DNA from: Bacteroidales bacterium
GTDB taxonomy: Bacteria > Bacteroidota > Bacteroidia > Bacteroidales > F082
Direction of reading: 5' to 3'
DNA length: 64,000 nucleotides
Assembly: GCA_024400425.1 (NCBI GenBank)
Contig: JAKSMV010000009.1
Coordinates: forward strand, 1 to 64,000
The notes under the pieces were generated by a model. It searched no databases. It was given only the letters and a program-made list of their open reading frames with translations, and was not told the DNA's origin. Shown here piece by piece: positions 7,237-16,012 of the stretch (the stretch's first letter is position 1; every line of letters starts with the position of its first letter). The position numbers and the translations under genes are program-made.

Positions 7237-7275
7237 CTCACCATGGGTCACCATTCGCTCACCATCGACTCACCA
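7237..7275. repeat. Four tandem CTCACCA repeats (10-11 bp period)
   Basis: CTCACCA, GTCACCA, CTCACCA and CTCACCA start at 7237, 7247, 7258 and 7269. The surrounding 6917-7290 gap otherwise holds no gene I can support. A four-copy 11-mer of different sequence also precedes the other DUF6266 gene (25188-25231). Confidence 0.6.
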
Positions 7276-7290
7276 CTGGAGTTCCCAACC

Positions 7291-8241
7291 TCAACTAGCG
7301 CGGTTTTTTATGGTTCCGGCAAGGCTTTTCTCGATTGTGGCTACGGTTTCGTCGTAGTCTTTGGGCATTTCGCTGAACTTGTTTTTTGGCGTTGTGAGGG
7401 CTGTATCGTCGAAATTGCTGAAAATGGCACGCATCAGGGCAACCCATTCAGCAGTCTTGTGATAGGCTTCGGTTTCTTTCAGGTCTTCATAGATGCAATG
7501 GAAGGTGTAGCTGATGAACTGCTTGTTGCTGATGCGTGCGTTGATTTTCCGTATGTCGTTGGGGATTTCGCCGAAAATTACAAAGTGTTCCACATAATTG
7601 ACGAGATTGGTGAACTCGTCTTGTTCCATAAATAATGTATGGGTTTTTGGTGATATGCCGGAAAGGAATAGCAGTCGTCGCTTGGCCTTTTCGGCACATT
7701 CAAACAGTTCCTTGCAGTTCCCGTTGCCGATGCTGGCTTTTGGCGGTGCGTCCGATTCGATGATGAGGCCTTCGTGCGTGGCGAAGTCGAGGTTGGCATA
7801 TCTCCTTTTTTCGGAAAACGAGTTGGCATAGTAAATCAGGTGGCCGATATAGGATGATTTGTTGTCTGAGACAGCCTTCTTCAGCAGGTTGGTCATGCGC
7901 CGTATCTTTTCGTCGGTAGTCTTGTCGGGTGAGCGGTAGAGGCTGAGCAGCACCAATGTGGTGGCCATTACGAGTTCGCCTATTTGGTGCTCTTCATAGT
8001 TGTCGAGCAGTTCCTTAATCTCGGCAATATGTTCTTCGGGGTGTTTGTTCTCCATGATATAGGCGCAGATTGCGAAGGCCATCTTGAACAGATGGCCGGC
8101 CTTGAACGTCGTGCTGTCGCATAGCGCTTCTATGAGTATGTCGTAGATCTTATCCATCAATGGGTCCATTTCGAGATAGAGGTCCACATCTATCTTTTCC
8201 TGGAATAGGGCTTCGTCTTGGGTGTTGAATAGTAGAAACAT
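7291..8241 (-). CDS. Unrecognised conserved-looking protein
   Basis: This 316-residue soluble protein, rich in helices and acidic residues, begins MFLLFNTQDEALFQEKIDVD. It has no signal peptide, membrane segment, P-loop or metal motif that I can name. The central part (LLFLSGISPKTHTLFMEQDEFTNLVNYVEHFVIFGEIP) and the C-terminal YDETVATIEKSLAGTIKN look like an all-alpha fold of the kind found in Bacteroides conjugative-element proteins, but I cannot assign a family with confidence. A putative -7 element lies 134 bp upstream. The CGAGA-AATA-TCTCG palindrome at 8348-8361 in the leader could be an operator. It is real by length, codon use and start context. Confidence 0.6.
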   Translation of the reverse strand: MFLLFNTQDEALFQEKIDVDLYLEMDPLMDKIYDILIEALCDSTTFKAGHLFKMAFAICAYIMENKHPEEHIAEIKELLDNYEEHQIGELVMATTLVLLSLYRSPDKTTDEKIRRMTNLLKKAVSDNKSSYIGHLIYYANSFSEKRRYANLDFATHEGLIIESDAPPKASIGNGNCKELFECAEKAKRRLLFLSGISPKTHTLFMEQDEFTNLVNYVEHFVIFGEIPNDIRKINARISNKQFISYTFHCIYEDLKETEAYHKTAEWVALMRAIFSNFDDTALTTPKNKFSEMPKDYDETVATIEKSLAGTIKNRAS

Positions 8242-8374
8242 GTGACTCTTTAATTGTTTTTGGTTTGTTACTGAAAATTAGTTTTTTATTTTAGTTCGCA
8301 TAATTTATAAATTATTCTAAATAAGATTACAAAGTGTTTGTTGACAACGAGAAATATCTCGAGTCACTTCACAA

Positions 8375-8382
8375 CAAAAGTA
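8375..8382 (-). promoter_or_regulatory. Putative -7 element (TACTTTTG)
   Basis: The minus-strand TACTTTTG fits TAnnTTTG and would give a leader of about 130 nt for the gene at 7291-8241. The short palindrome at 8348-8361 lies just downstream. Confidence 0.35.
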
Positions 8383-8511
8383 CGAATATTTTTTCAGGTG
8401 TTCGTGTAAAAAGTAGTTTTTAACCACAAAACTTTTCAACAGAAATTGTTGATAAGTTATTATACTTTGATATTGTGGTGGAAAGGAACGTAAACTTTGT
8501 CAGCTAGGCCT

Positions 8512-8653
8512 TGTGGCAAACATGTGGCATGGGCGAGAGTCATTTGCTCCTTTGGTGGATGCGAATGCCATTCTGCTCAATCGTGCGAAGGCAATCTGCT
8601 TGCAACCTTGCAACCCAAATCGGTATAATGGGCAATTCCTTATTTTTGCCACA
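8512..8653 (+). ncRNA. Candidate structured RNA in a gene-free stretch
   Basis: TGTGGCAAA at 8512-8520 can pair perfectly with TTTGCCACA at 8645-8653, closing a 142-nt segment with further possible internal pairing. A strong terminator follows at 8816-8847, and the whole 8242-9120 stretch has no convincing long ORF. No RNA family was recognised, so this is only a candidate. Confidence 0.2.
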
Positions 8654-8738
8654 GGAACAACAAAACTACGGAATTATGAGCTGGCTGATTATCTTATGGC
8701 TGTTAGGGTTCTTCGATAGGGACGAGGGTGACGACTGA
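8628..8738 (+). CDS. Possible small membrane protein (36 aa)
   Basis: A 36-codon frame starting ATGGGC, or a 20-codon version from the inner ATG at 8676, encodes one hydrophobic stretch (MSWLIILWLLGFF) followed by an acidic tail DRDEGDD. There is no obvious ribosome binding site, but it lies just ahead of a strong terminator on the same strand. It may be a real small protein or chance; the evidence is weak. Confidence 0.22.
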   Translation: MGNSLFLPQEQQNYGIMSWLIILWLLGFFDRDEGDD

Positions 8739-8815
8739 GAACGGGTAGCATGACCTCCAAGGCATTTGTCTTTCCGCCAACTTTTTAAGGACAGTAGGAG
8801 GGAAGAAAGCAGAAA

Positions 8816-8847
8816 AAGGGTTGTCACCCTAAAGCGTGACAACCCTT
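8816..8847. terminator. Strong bidirectional intrinsic terminator
   Basis: A perfect 12-bp stem, AAGGGTTGTCAC (8816-8827) with GTGACAACCCTT (8836-8847), has an 8-nt loop. A-rich sequence precedes it and TTATTGTTT follows it, so it could terminate in both directions. It implies a transcript in the otherwise gene-free 8.4-8.8 kb stretch. Confidence 0.8.
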
Positions 8848-9018
8848 ATTGTTTCTGCCAGTCATCCAATTGCTGGATCATTGAATATGGTTTCAAAAAC
8901 AAATACCTGTCAAAAGTCTAACGCCCGCCATCTATAGAAACTATCCCATCTATGAAAGCTATAAAAGCCATCTGAAACCACCTTCAATTCTCGAAGAAGT
9001 CCGCATTTTCAACAGCTC

Positions 9019-9176
9019 ATTTTAGTCCAACTAACACCATTTTAGTCGTAATTTTTTAGTCGTAATTTTGACTAAAAAGCAGTGCAACAATCTGAATTAA
9101 AGACATTTGAATAAACCCACTTAGTCGTCCTTTGCGCCTTTTTTAGTCGTAATTCGTTCTATTTTTAGTCGTAATT
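9019..9176. repeat. Repeat cluster TTTAGTCGTAATT at the 3' end of the AlbA-type gene
   Basis: The 13-mer TTTAGTCGTAATT occurs four times, at 9041-9053, 9055-9067, 9142-9154 and 9164-9176. Partial copies lie at 9019-9026 and 9120-9127, and an inverted partial copy (TTTTGACTAAAA) at 9066-9077. Two full copies lie inside the 3' end of the ATPase gene, where they encode the LRLK and ITTKK segments. Two lie beyond its stop. Confidence 0.85.
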
Positions 9177-10863
9177 CATCAGAATCCATGTCTTGAATCT
9201 TCCAAATACGGCCTTCACAAACCACGATTTCATTATTTTGCAATTCCCTTAACAAGTTGCCAAGCATTCTTTGACGTTGATTCTCGTCCTTCGAATTAGG
9301 CAAAGCATCGCCAACATATTCAAAAATAGAATCACGCTTGGCACCCTCTGGACTTGCATTCTGCAAATACTGGACAATCATTTGAACCAGTTTCAGTTTG
9401 TTCAATCCTTTGTTTTTCGTATATTCAGGCAATTGATGCGTTTTCTTTGCTACGCCCAACGAAATAGTATAGTTTGGCTTTCGCCCTTCTATCAGTCTTT
9501 TACCCTTCAAATACTGTATAGACTCCTGTGCAATCGGACGATGCTTCTGAACCGAATCCAGCAAGATGCAATCCTGTAGCGTAAGGCTGCTATTTGTCTT
9601 CAGGACTTTCGTATAACGCTCATCTATCATCTGGCCATATATGGTTACACCCACTTCATGATTCACGTTATCAATATCATAATCTGGCATAGGGAAACAG
9701 CGGCGACGCTGCTCATTAAACATTTTCTTTATGCCTCGGCTCACCGTGTCAATCATATTGAAATGCACCATGGCACGGCACAGACACTCGTTTCTGAAAT
9801 GTCGTTGCGGTCCTTGGGTCTCCAAAGCCTTTTCGACAGTGCCTGGTATAAAATTGCCACCATTGGCATAATACAAATGTCCGGGATTCTCAACGAAATT
9901 GATACGTTGCTGCAAGGTATAGTCCTGATGAGCAATACAGTTGTGCAAAGCCTCACGAATAGTATAGTCGTCATACTGTTTCATCGTATCAGGAAACAGC
10001 GTTCCACCAGGCAACTCACGCATCGTCAAGTTGCGGATTTTCGACAGAATCTCATCGACGGTAAGAATAAACGGAGCCGTAAAATGCTCATAATCCACCA
10101 CGTCTTCATTAGCATCTCTGAGCGTCCATGTCACCTCTACGACAGCAGGACGCAATTTATAGACAGATACAGGCTTGCCCAGCAATATCAATGCCGCACG
10201 GGTCAGTTTTCCATTCACCATGACACCGCTGTTACTCAGCAGTTCCTCCACCGACCAAGCATCCACTTCTTCCGGCGGAATCTTGGAAGCATGGACTTTC
10301 TTATACATCTTGCGAGCTTTGGCTATCGCCAATTCCTCCAAGTCCGACAGACTGGCATCATCGACAGTTACCGCCGACCAATCATCCGAAAAGCATATTG
10401 TCTCATCCAGTATTGCCGAAAGCCGTTCCGGTAACATCTCCACCAGCGAATCCCCAACACGCTGCCAAGCCTTTTTATGCGCATACACAGGACGGCGGGG
10501 CAGGTGCTTCGGAATATGAATCACCCAAACCACCTTATGCGTGTCTTCGGTCTCAAACGCCTCAATATTCAACCCCTCGGAAGGCAAATTCGTACACTGT
10601 TCCAGCAACTTCAGCACCGCCGATTGAGCGTCAAGACCAAACTTCGACAAATCAGTCCCGACAATTTCAAGCGACTTATCGCGCACGCCGATAACCAAAT
10701 GGCCGCCTTCCATGTTGGCGATAGCCGAAACATACGAAACCACATCATCCTTTTCGCTGCTTGCGAAAGCATTCTTCAGGTTCTTCATTTCCTTCCATTC
10801 GCAACGCTCATTCTCCTGCGGATAAACCGTCCTCATATATTCCTGCAAATCCTTTTCAGTCAT
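9121..10863 (-). CDS. AlbA/Schlafen-type and GHKL ATP-binding protein
   Basis: With the ATG at 10863 (MTEKDLQEYMRTVYPQENE) the product has 580 residues; an in-frame upstream extension to 10932 looks less natural. The N-terminal AlbA_2 domain (about 20-150) has CEWKEMK, the SAIANMEGGHLVIGV motif and RPVYAHKKAWQRVGDS. The middle holds an HATPase_c_4-like region (IREALHNCIAHQDYT, FVENPGHLYYANGGNF). The C-terminal third looks like a winged-helix part. Such proteins are putative transcriptional regulators or defence-associated ATPases. The gene lies 83 bp downstream of the BREX accessory genes on the same strand, so it may belong to that operon. It also carries its own repeat family at its 3' end, so it may be an independent passenger. 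Function here is unproven. Confidence 0.75.
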   Translation of the reverse strand: MTEKDLQEYMRTVYPQENERCEWKEMKNLKNAFASSEKDDVVSYVSAIANMEGGHLVIGVRDKSLEIVGTDLSKFGLDAQSAVLKLLEQCTNLPSEGLNIEAFETEDTHKVVWVIHIPKHLPRRPVYAHKKAWQRVGDSLVEMLPERLSAILDETICFSDDWSAVTVDDASLSDLEELAIAKARKMYKKVHASKIPPEEVDAWSVEELLSNSGVMVNGKLTRAALILLGKPVSVYKLRPAVVEVTWTLRDANEDVVDYEHFTAPFILTVDEILSKIRNLTMRELPGGTLFPDTMKQYDDYTIREALHNCIAHQDYTLQQRINFVENPGHLYYANGGNFIPGTVEKALETQGPQRHFRNECLCRAMVHFNMIDTVSRGIKKMFNEQRRRCFPMPDYDIDNVNHEVGVTIYGQMIDERYTKVLKTNSSLTLQDCILLDSVQKHRPIAQESIQYLKGKRLIEGRKPNYTISLGVAKKTHQLPEYTKNKGLNKLKLVQMIVQYLQNASPEGAKRDSIFEYVGDALPNSKDENQRQRMLGNLLRELQNNEIVVCEGRIWKIQDMDSDELRLKIERITTKKGAKDD

Positions 10864-10946
10864 ATTCGTATCAAATTTATTGGCACAAAAATATGTTTTT
10901 TTCTCAGTTCCGCCCCGTTCCCGACGATTCATCGTCGGTCAAAAAG

Positions 10947-11471
10947 TCATACAATCTCCACTCTCCATTCCATCTTCAATGTTCGAAATATCCTTTCCAA
11001 CTGCCTTTTCTTCGTTATGGTATTGCTATGTGTATTCACAAAATAACCGCCACCAACTTCTACCTGACTTGCTTTATACATAGGATTGCCGCCCAAAGTC
11101 ACCAGATTCATTCCGTCTAATGGTATATTAAGCTCGACAACTCGTTCTGCACCTATTTCCTTTAGTGCCAGCGCCATTGTCGATGCGGCTTTTTGTTCTT
11201 CAATGATAGAACCGTCAGGTCTAATCACTCGCAAAACTGTCCTGCCAGACTTCCCAATATATACATTAAGTGTTTCTTCAGGATATATAGAACAATCACT
11301 ATCTTTTTCTTCAGCACAATCCGCATCCTCAGAAACTTCCTCGACAGGTTCACAAGCCGCCAGCAATTCCTCTTCCTTGCTTCGCATTGCATATTTCAAT
11401 ATCGGACTTACAGGAAAGCCAAATTCTTTCAACAACCTTTCAAGCGTTTTTAAGTCTTCAAGTGTTTGCAT
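10947..11471 (-). CDS. Small BREX-associated protein 2 (unrecognised)
   Basis: This 174-residue protein starts at the ATG at 11471 (MQTLEDLKTLERLLKEFG); a TTG three codons upstream is less likely. Residues 5-30 (TLERLLKEFGFPVSPILKYA) match the start of the upstream neighbour (TLRRLLKEYRLPVSPILEYA). A low-complexity acidic, cysteine-containing stretch follows, then a beta-rich domain (TLNVYIGKSGRTVLRVIRPDG, VVELNIPLDGMNLVTLGGNP, GGGYFVNTHSNTITKKRQLERIF). I do not recognise the family. The neighbour's TGA is one base before this ATG, which indicates translational coupling. The shared N-terminal motif suggests that both proteins dock on the same partner. A role in BREX is inferred from operon position only. 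Confidence 0.6.
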   Translation of the reverse strand: MQTLEDLKTLERLLKEFGFPVSPILKYAMRSKEEELLAACEPVEEVSEDADCAEEKDSDCSIYPEETLNVYIGKSGRTVLRVIRPDGSIIEEQKAASTMALALKEIGAERVVELNIPLDGMNLVTLGGNPMYKASQVEVGGGYFVNTHSNTITKKRQLERIFRTLKMEWRVEIV

Positions 11472-11472
11472 A

Positions 11473-12096
11473 TCAATCAATCCTTTCTCTCAAAATAAAA
11501 GTCCGTGGTGTAGTGGTGTTGCAAACATCAAATTTAATTTCCTTAAAATCATGATTCTTCTCTGACAGTTGTTTATACAACTCAGGGTAATTCTTTTGCA
11601 ATGCCTCACTGATTTCCGGATTACCTCTCCAAAGCAACTGCAATGTTTCTGAGCGTTCACTCGAGAAACTTACATTTATAAGTGAAGCCCCATATGTCTC
11701 GTTGTCATAAACAAGCCACACTTTTATTGACTGTCCAGGTGTTAATATCTTGCCACAAGCACGATAAAACGCATGATGATAGACAGAAGGTATTGTCATA
11801 CCTCTCTCCATAAAAGATTTATCCGCGACTTTCGTCATCAAAATTCCCTCATATTCAATTGCTGCCGATTGCTCATCATTATTGTCAGAAACGGATTTAT
11901 CAACTTCTGGAGCAATTTCTCGAGATGCTTTTCGTTGGACAGAAATGACATCAGAATCATCAGGCGTATGGGTGGCATCAGCCAAGCCAGCCTCATCTTC
12001 TATGTTTTTAATGGCATACTCCAAAATCGGACTTACAGGAAGTCTATACTCCTTCAGCAACCGACGAAGTGTTTGAATATCTTCTAACTTTCCCAT
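11473..12096 (-). CDS. Small BREX-associated protein 1 (unrecognised)
   Basis: This 207-residue protein begins 11 bp after brxL. The N-terminal motif LRRLLKEYRLPVSPILEYAI (about 9-28) is shared with the next gene. A charged linker (about 30-80) and a C-terminal domain unlike the neighbour's follow (YHHAFYRACGKILTPGQSIKVWLVYDNETYGASLINVSFSS, ending NTTTPRTFILRERID). The C-terminal part resembles a small beta-rich restriction- or EVE-like accessory fold, but I cannot name a family. No catalytic motif stands out. Context and coupling place it in the brxP-brxC-pglZ-brxL transcript. Confidence 0.6.
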   Translation of the reverse strand: MGKLEDIQTLRRLLKEYRLPVSPILEYAIKNIEDEAGLADATHTPDDSDVISVQRKASREIAPEVDKSVSDNNDEQSAAIEYEGILMTKVADKSFMERGMTIPSVYHHAFYRACGKILTPGQSIKVWLVYDNETYGASLINVSFSSERSETLQLLWRGNPEISEALQKNYPELYKQLSEKNHDFKEIKFDVCNTTTPRTFILRERID

Positions 12097-12107
12097 CGTG
12101 AAACAAA

Positions 12108-13544
12108 TTATAGGTTTTTCACTCTATACAAAGGCATTGGCTTGGAGAACGAACCTTCAGCATCTATATTGCTGCACTGCTCACGTACAATATCCCTGCG
12201 ACGGATTGCAGGTTGCAAGCAATACAAATCAAATTCTTTCAAATCAATTTGTTCGGCAGAAGTAACGTGTGGAAATAGCAATTTCAGATAAGCAGTGGCC
12301 GTGCGTTTCACAGCCTTAGTGTGACGCATATCTGCACCTTGCGGAACTTCCACCAAATCGTCAACAACGTGAGAATATGCTGATTCTGTACGCATCTGGT
12401 GAAGCACTTCCGAGAAAAATTCAACATTAAGCGTCCAGTCATGTAAAGCCATATCCACATTAACACGCGGCAATAGCCAACCTTCAATCATTCCTTGGAA
12501 GCGGTCAAGCAAAGCAGATTCATGAAAAACGTCAGGAAGCGCGTCAAAATACCTGAAATCGATTGGTTGATTGTCACTGCTCAACATTATATTTCCCAAA
12601 AGCATAACACCACATTCCGACATGAATTCATAATTGTCGATTGTTGCACGACCAAATTCAAGATAGTTTTTCAAGAAAGATTGCATTTCCGAATTGTCGG
12701 AAAAAGTTATGGTCTGAATCTCATCAAAAGCAACCATGTCATAAAAACGCATAATACCAGGTGCTTTCCTCGACCTGTCATAAACCAATTTCGCTCTCGA
12801 CACTTTGCCACCACTGACAAGCCACACAAACTTTGACAAATTCCCAAAAACATAACTTTTACCTGTTCCTTTAGGTGCTAATTCTATGAAATTCAGTCTT
12901 GGCTCGATAAACGGCAACAATCGCGTCAAAAACTCCAGTTTTTGCGTCAAGTTTCTAAATGTTGATGGCGTGTATTCCATTGCCGAAATCAAGACATCAA
13001 TCCATTCTTCTAATGTAAACTGACTGCGACATTGCCGGAAATAATCCAAATCCAGTTTTTGCATCGGGCGAAATGGCTTAAATTTTACCATTTCAACATA
13101 CCCTCTTTTATTGTCTTGCGGGCCAATATAGACTAGTTTCATAATGCCCCATTTCTCGCCATCGACAAGATCATCGGGGTATTCTTCAACCAAATATTCA
13201 GGAATTTCCGTGTCTGATTCTTTAATACCCATATCGGGTATTTGAAACCGTGTCTTATCACTTGCCAGACTTGTTGATACGACAAAGCGCGTCAACAAAG
13301 TCAGGTTTTCACCCCTGCGTAGTCGAGCAATTACCGCACTGTTGTCTTTTGGTATATGAGCATCCAAAAAACGACTCAGTTCCACCCTCTTAAAAACACC
13401 ATCAGGACCAATATGGGTTGAAATCAAATAGTCCTTGACGAAAGAAGGCAAATTCCTGCCATTAAAAACGTCATAATTTGCAGGGTCTTTATATACGGCA
13501 GCATTGCCAAAAACCTGTCTTATTTTTTCACCTATTTCGCTCAT
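12108..13544 (-). CDS. brxL: BREX type 4 BrxL (AAA+ ATPase, no Lon domain seen)
   Basis: In this 478-residue protein the N-terminal part (about 1-180) has the BrxL pattern: DVFNGRNLPSFVKDYLIST, then IPKDNSAVIARLRRGE. An AAA+ core follows, with Walker A APKGTGKS at 223-230 and an acidic Walker B MVAFDEIQ at 270-277. Full-length BrxL of type 1 systems is longer (near 680 residues) and carries a C-terminal Lon-protease-like domain. Here the sequence ends at about 478 with no Ser-Lys Lon motif, so this is the short form. BrxL assembles as DNA-binding AAA+ rings in BREX defence. It is the fourth core gene of the operon, 15 bp after pglZ. The identification is good; the consequence of the missing domain is unknown. 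Confidence 0.83.
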   Translation of the reverse strand: MSEIGEKIRQVFGNAAVYKDPANYDVFNGRNLPSFVKDYLISTHIGPDGVFKRVELSRFLDAHIPKDNSAVIARLRRGENLTLLTRFVVSTSLASDKTRFQIPDMGIKESDTEIPEYLVEEYPDDLVDGEKWGIMKLVYIGPQDNKRGYVEMVKFKPFRPMQKLDLDYFRQCRSQFTLEEWIDVLISAMEYTPSTFRNLTQKLEFLTRLLPFIEPRLNFIELAPKGTGKSYVFGNLSKFVWLVSGGKVSRAKLVYDRSRKAPGIMRFYDMVAFDEIQTITFSDNSEMQSFLKNYLEFGRATIDNYEFMSECGVMLLGNIMLSSDNQPIDFRYFDALPDVFHESALLDRFQGMIEGWLLPRVNVDMALHDWTLNVEFFSEVLHQMRTESAYSHVVDDLVEVPQGADMRHTKAVKRTATAYLKLLFPHVTSAEQIDLKEFDLYCLQPAIRRRDIVREQCSNIDAEGSFSKPMPLYRVKNL

Positions 13545-13559
13545 ATTATAATTGCAATC

Positions 13560-16004
13560 TTATAAGTCAAACAAATCATCTATATCCGAGTTCCCAGATA
13601 CGCCGACTATCCTAATCTTTATTTGCGTGCTCTCAGAACCTTCAGGCTTTATATCTACATAATGGACACCTTCAGGCATACCATCTAAAGTAGCCACCCA
13701 TTGCGTTCCCACTCGCTTAATCTGATATTCTTTTCCTTCGCATGAAAGCGTTACATTGTTCGGTTCAGGAATCACCGTCACTTTTATAACAGGATTCGAC
13801 AACATAATATCTTCATCAAACAATTTCACCTGATACTTTGCTCTGATTGAAGCCTCCTTGTTTGATAAAAGGATAAAGGGCACAAGTACTTCTTCTGGTG
13901 TACAACCGCCGTGAACCTCATGTGTCGGCACTTTTGACAATGAAGAATGTGTCAACGCCACTTTATATAGCTCATTGTCACTTTCATTCTGATGAACAAG
14001 ATAATCATGGTCAGTCTTAGCCTCTGGCGTTGTCTTGATATAACGGCCTTCATGCTCAAAATTCCCATCATATTTTTTTGATGGCGCTTTTCTGGACAAG
14101 CAACTCATACCATGGTCAGACACAATGGCAACCGTACATTTCTCTTTTTTACAAGTATTCAGAATTTCAATGATGCAATTCCTTACAACCTTTAATTCTT
14201 CTTTCAAAGTTTCCAAATACTTGTAACCATGCGAATCATGCCCAAGTTCATCCAAGGCACCGAATTTTATCACATTATTTCCTTCAAATCTGTTATGATG
14301 TGTCGATGACGGTATATCTGAACGTGTGATTTCTGAAAGTATCACTTTCAAATTAGTATTTTCTTTTTCGATGAGATAAAGAATGTATGACAAATACTCT
14401 ACACCAAGCCCATCTATCCAATAGACTTTGTCTGGTCTCATTGCCGTGTCATTACTTAACTCATTCAGCACACTATGTGAGTTCTCATACGAATAATACC
14501 ATTCATAGAAGCTCTTTGAAGAAGCATTGTATGTCTTGATGCATTCATCAATGCCATCCAGATATTTATCAGTCAATTTGGCTTCCTTATATGTGTCAAA
14601 ATAGTCAATGCACCATTGCTGTTCCGAAAGAAAATGCGATGGCTTCTTACTTTCAAGATATGCTTCCAAATCGGGATAAACCGCCTTGACAGTTTCTTTC
14701 ACTCTTTTCTTGTCACGATAGCAAGCAGTCCAGCCTATCAAAAGCACTCTTTCAAAGTCAAAAACTCCCGTACACATTTCCAAAGCGGCTTCAAGTCCTT
14801 CTTCATCTTGCGATTGCTCTTTTGTTCGCTCAAACATCCACATTTGTTCTTCTTGTGTAATGTTTTCCTCAAAGAAAAGACGGTTACCCAATATAATCCC
14901 ACGTCTCTCATCGGAATATTGAGTTCTTTGGGTATATGGCAGACCATACAAAATGCGCGTGGCAATGAGATTTGGAAGTTGATGCCCATCATCAAGGTCT
15001 GTAACTGATTCAATACACAACTTAATATAGGGATAGTTTACGCCACATCCAGTATATAAAACATAGTTTTTCAGAAGCCAACGACTGAACGCATCAGCAT
15101 TAGGTTTAGACCATTCCACAATGACATCCGTTGCCGTAAAAGAAACCCTATTGAACATTTGTCGGACAAACTTCTCAAATGAAAACTTTGACGGATTCTT
15201 CTTGTCAATGCAATTCAAAAGTCTCTCCCAAAAACAGTTATCATCTTCATCATAAGCAAAAGGGAAACTTATGTCTAGGAATTGGGTCATAAATTCATAC
15301 CCATTCTTGATTTGATGGAAATTGAAAATATTGTCGGGTCTTGAATACTTATATCTTGCCGAAATAGGTTTTGAAGTGCAGATTATTCTTTCCTGCGGTG
15401 CTTGAACCTTCCAGAATTTCAACCACGAACGAAGCGAATCCAAATGGCACAAATCATCATCATTCGGCATTGCGAAATCTCTTATTTTGGTGAAATACAC
15501 TTCTACCGATTGCGGTTCAGAATCATATTTCCAAATGGGTGCGCTTTCTTCAATACGCTCAAAATGGTTTAAAAAATCTGTAAAACGGTTCTGCAATCCT
15601 ATCAATGGCACATAAATTCGCTTCTTTGGATTCCTAGTATCTTCCAAAAGCATGATTTCATTGAAAAAGCCTCTGAAATCGTCATCATTGTAGAAGCGAA
15701 CAACCTCAGAAAAAGGCGTTACAAAAGTGGACACCTTGCATGACTTGATGGCATTTTTTAAAGTGTCCTTCGTCACCCACAGGTCGTTTTCTCCGTCATC
15801 GATTAGGTTTTCAATATCCAACGAATCCACTTTATTGTTGGTCATAAACAAAGCCAATTTCTTGAATTCATTGAAATTATTGAGCATGATGAAACGAATG
15901 GCATAACGCTGACCACGCAAATCTGTTGTGGTCATATCTTCAAGAATCTCTTGCGTTAAGCGCTCAAAAGAGTCAAATATCTTTACCTTCTCTGATGTAT
16001 CCAT
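13560..16004 (-). CDS. pglZ: BREX phosphatase-fold protein PglZ (type 4)
   Basis: In this 814-residue protein the C-terminal half has the PglZ alkaline-phosphatase-like domain: IDGLG at 530-534 (first metal region), a Thr/Ser-rich segment, and VSDHGMS at 628-634 (metal-binding Asp-His). HEGRYIKT and HSSLSKVPTHEVHGGCTPEEVLVPFI follow, a typical PglZ ending. A C-terminal Ig-like beta segment spans about 740-800. The long N-terminal half (1-500) is helical and poorly characterised. PglZ is the signature protein of all BREX/Pgl phage-defence systems and acts in the large BREX complex. The gene is 8 bp after brxC. Its family is clear; type 4 is assigned from the neighbouring brxP. Confidence 0.9.
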   Translation of the reverse strand: MDTSEKVKIFDSFERLTQEILEDMTTTDLRGQRYAIRFIMLNNFNEFKKLALFMTNNKVDSLDIENLIDDGENDLWVTKDTLKNAIKSCKVSTFVTPFSEVVRFYNDDDFRGFFNEIMLLEDTRNPKKRIYVPLIGLQNRFTDFLNHFERIEESAPIWKYDSEPQSVEVYFTKIRDFAMPNDDDLCHLDSLRSWLKFWKVQAPQERIICTSKPISARYKYSRPDNIFNFHQIKNGYEFMTQFLDISFPFAYDEDDNCFWERLLNCIDKKNPSKFSFEKFVRQMFNRVSFTATDVIVEWSKPNADAFSRWLLKNYVLYTGCGVNYPYIKLCIESVTDLDDGHQLPNLIATRILYGLPYTQRTQYSDERRGIILGNRLFFEENITQEEQMWMFERTKEQSQDEEGLEAALEMCTGVFDFERVLLIGWTACYRDKKRVKETVKAVYPDLEAYLESKKPSHFLSEQQWCIDYFDTYKEAKLTDKYLDGIDECIKTYNASSKSFYEWYYSYENSHSVLNELSNDTAMRPDKVYWIDGLGVEYLSYILYLIEKENTNLKVILSEITRSDIPSSTHHNRFEGNNVIKFGALDELGHDSHGYKYLETLKEELKVVRNCIIEILNTCKKEKCTVAIVSDHGMSCLSRKAPSKKYDGNFEHEGRYIKTTPEAKTDHDYLVHQNESDNELYKVALTHSSLSKVPTHEVHGGCTPEEVLVPFILLSNKEASIRAKYQVKLFDEDIMLSNPVIKVTVIPEPNNVTLSCEGKEYQIKRVGTQWVATLDGMPEGVHYVDIKPEGSESTQIKIRIVGVSGNSDIDDLFDL

Positions 16005-16012
16005 TGCCGATA

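Noticed and set aside
6999..7244. 81-codon minus-strand frame between the DUF6266 gene and the unknown gene
   Set aside because: Composition is basic and irregular, and it covers part of the CTCACCA repeats; no start signal or family resemblance.
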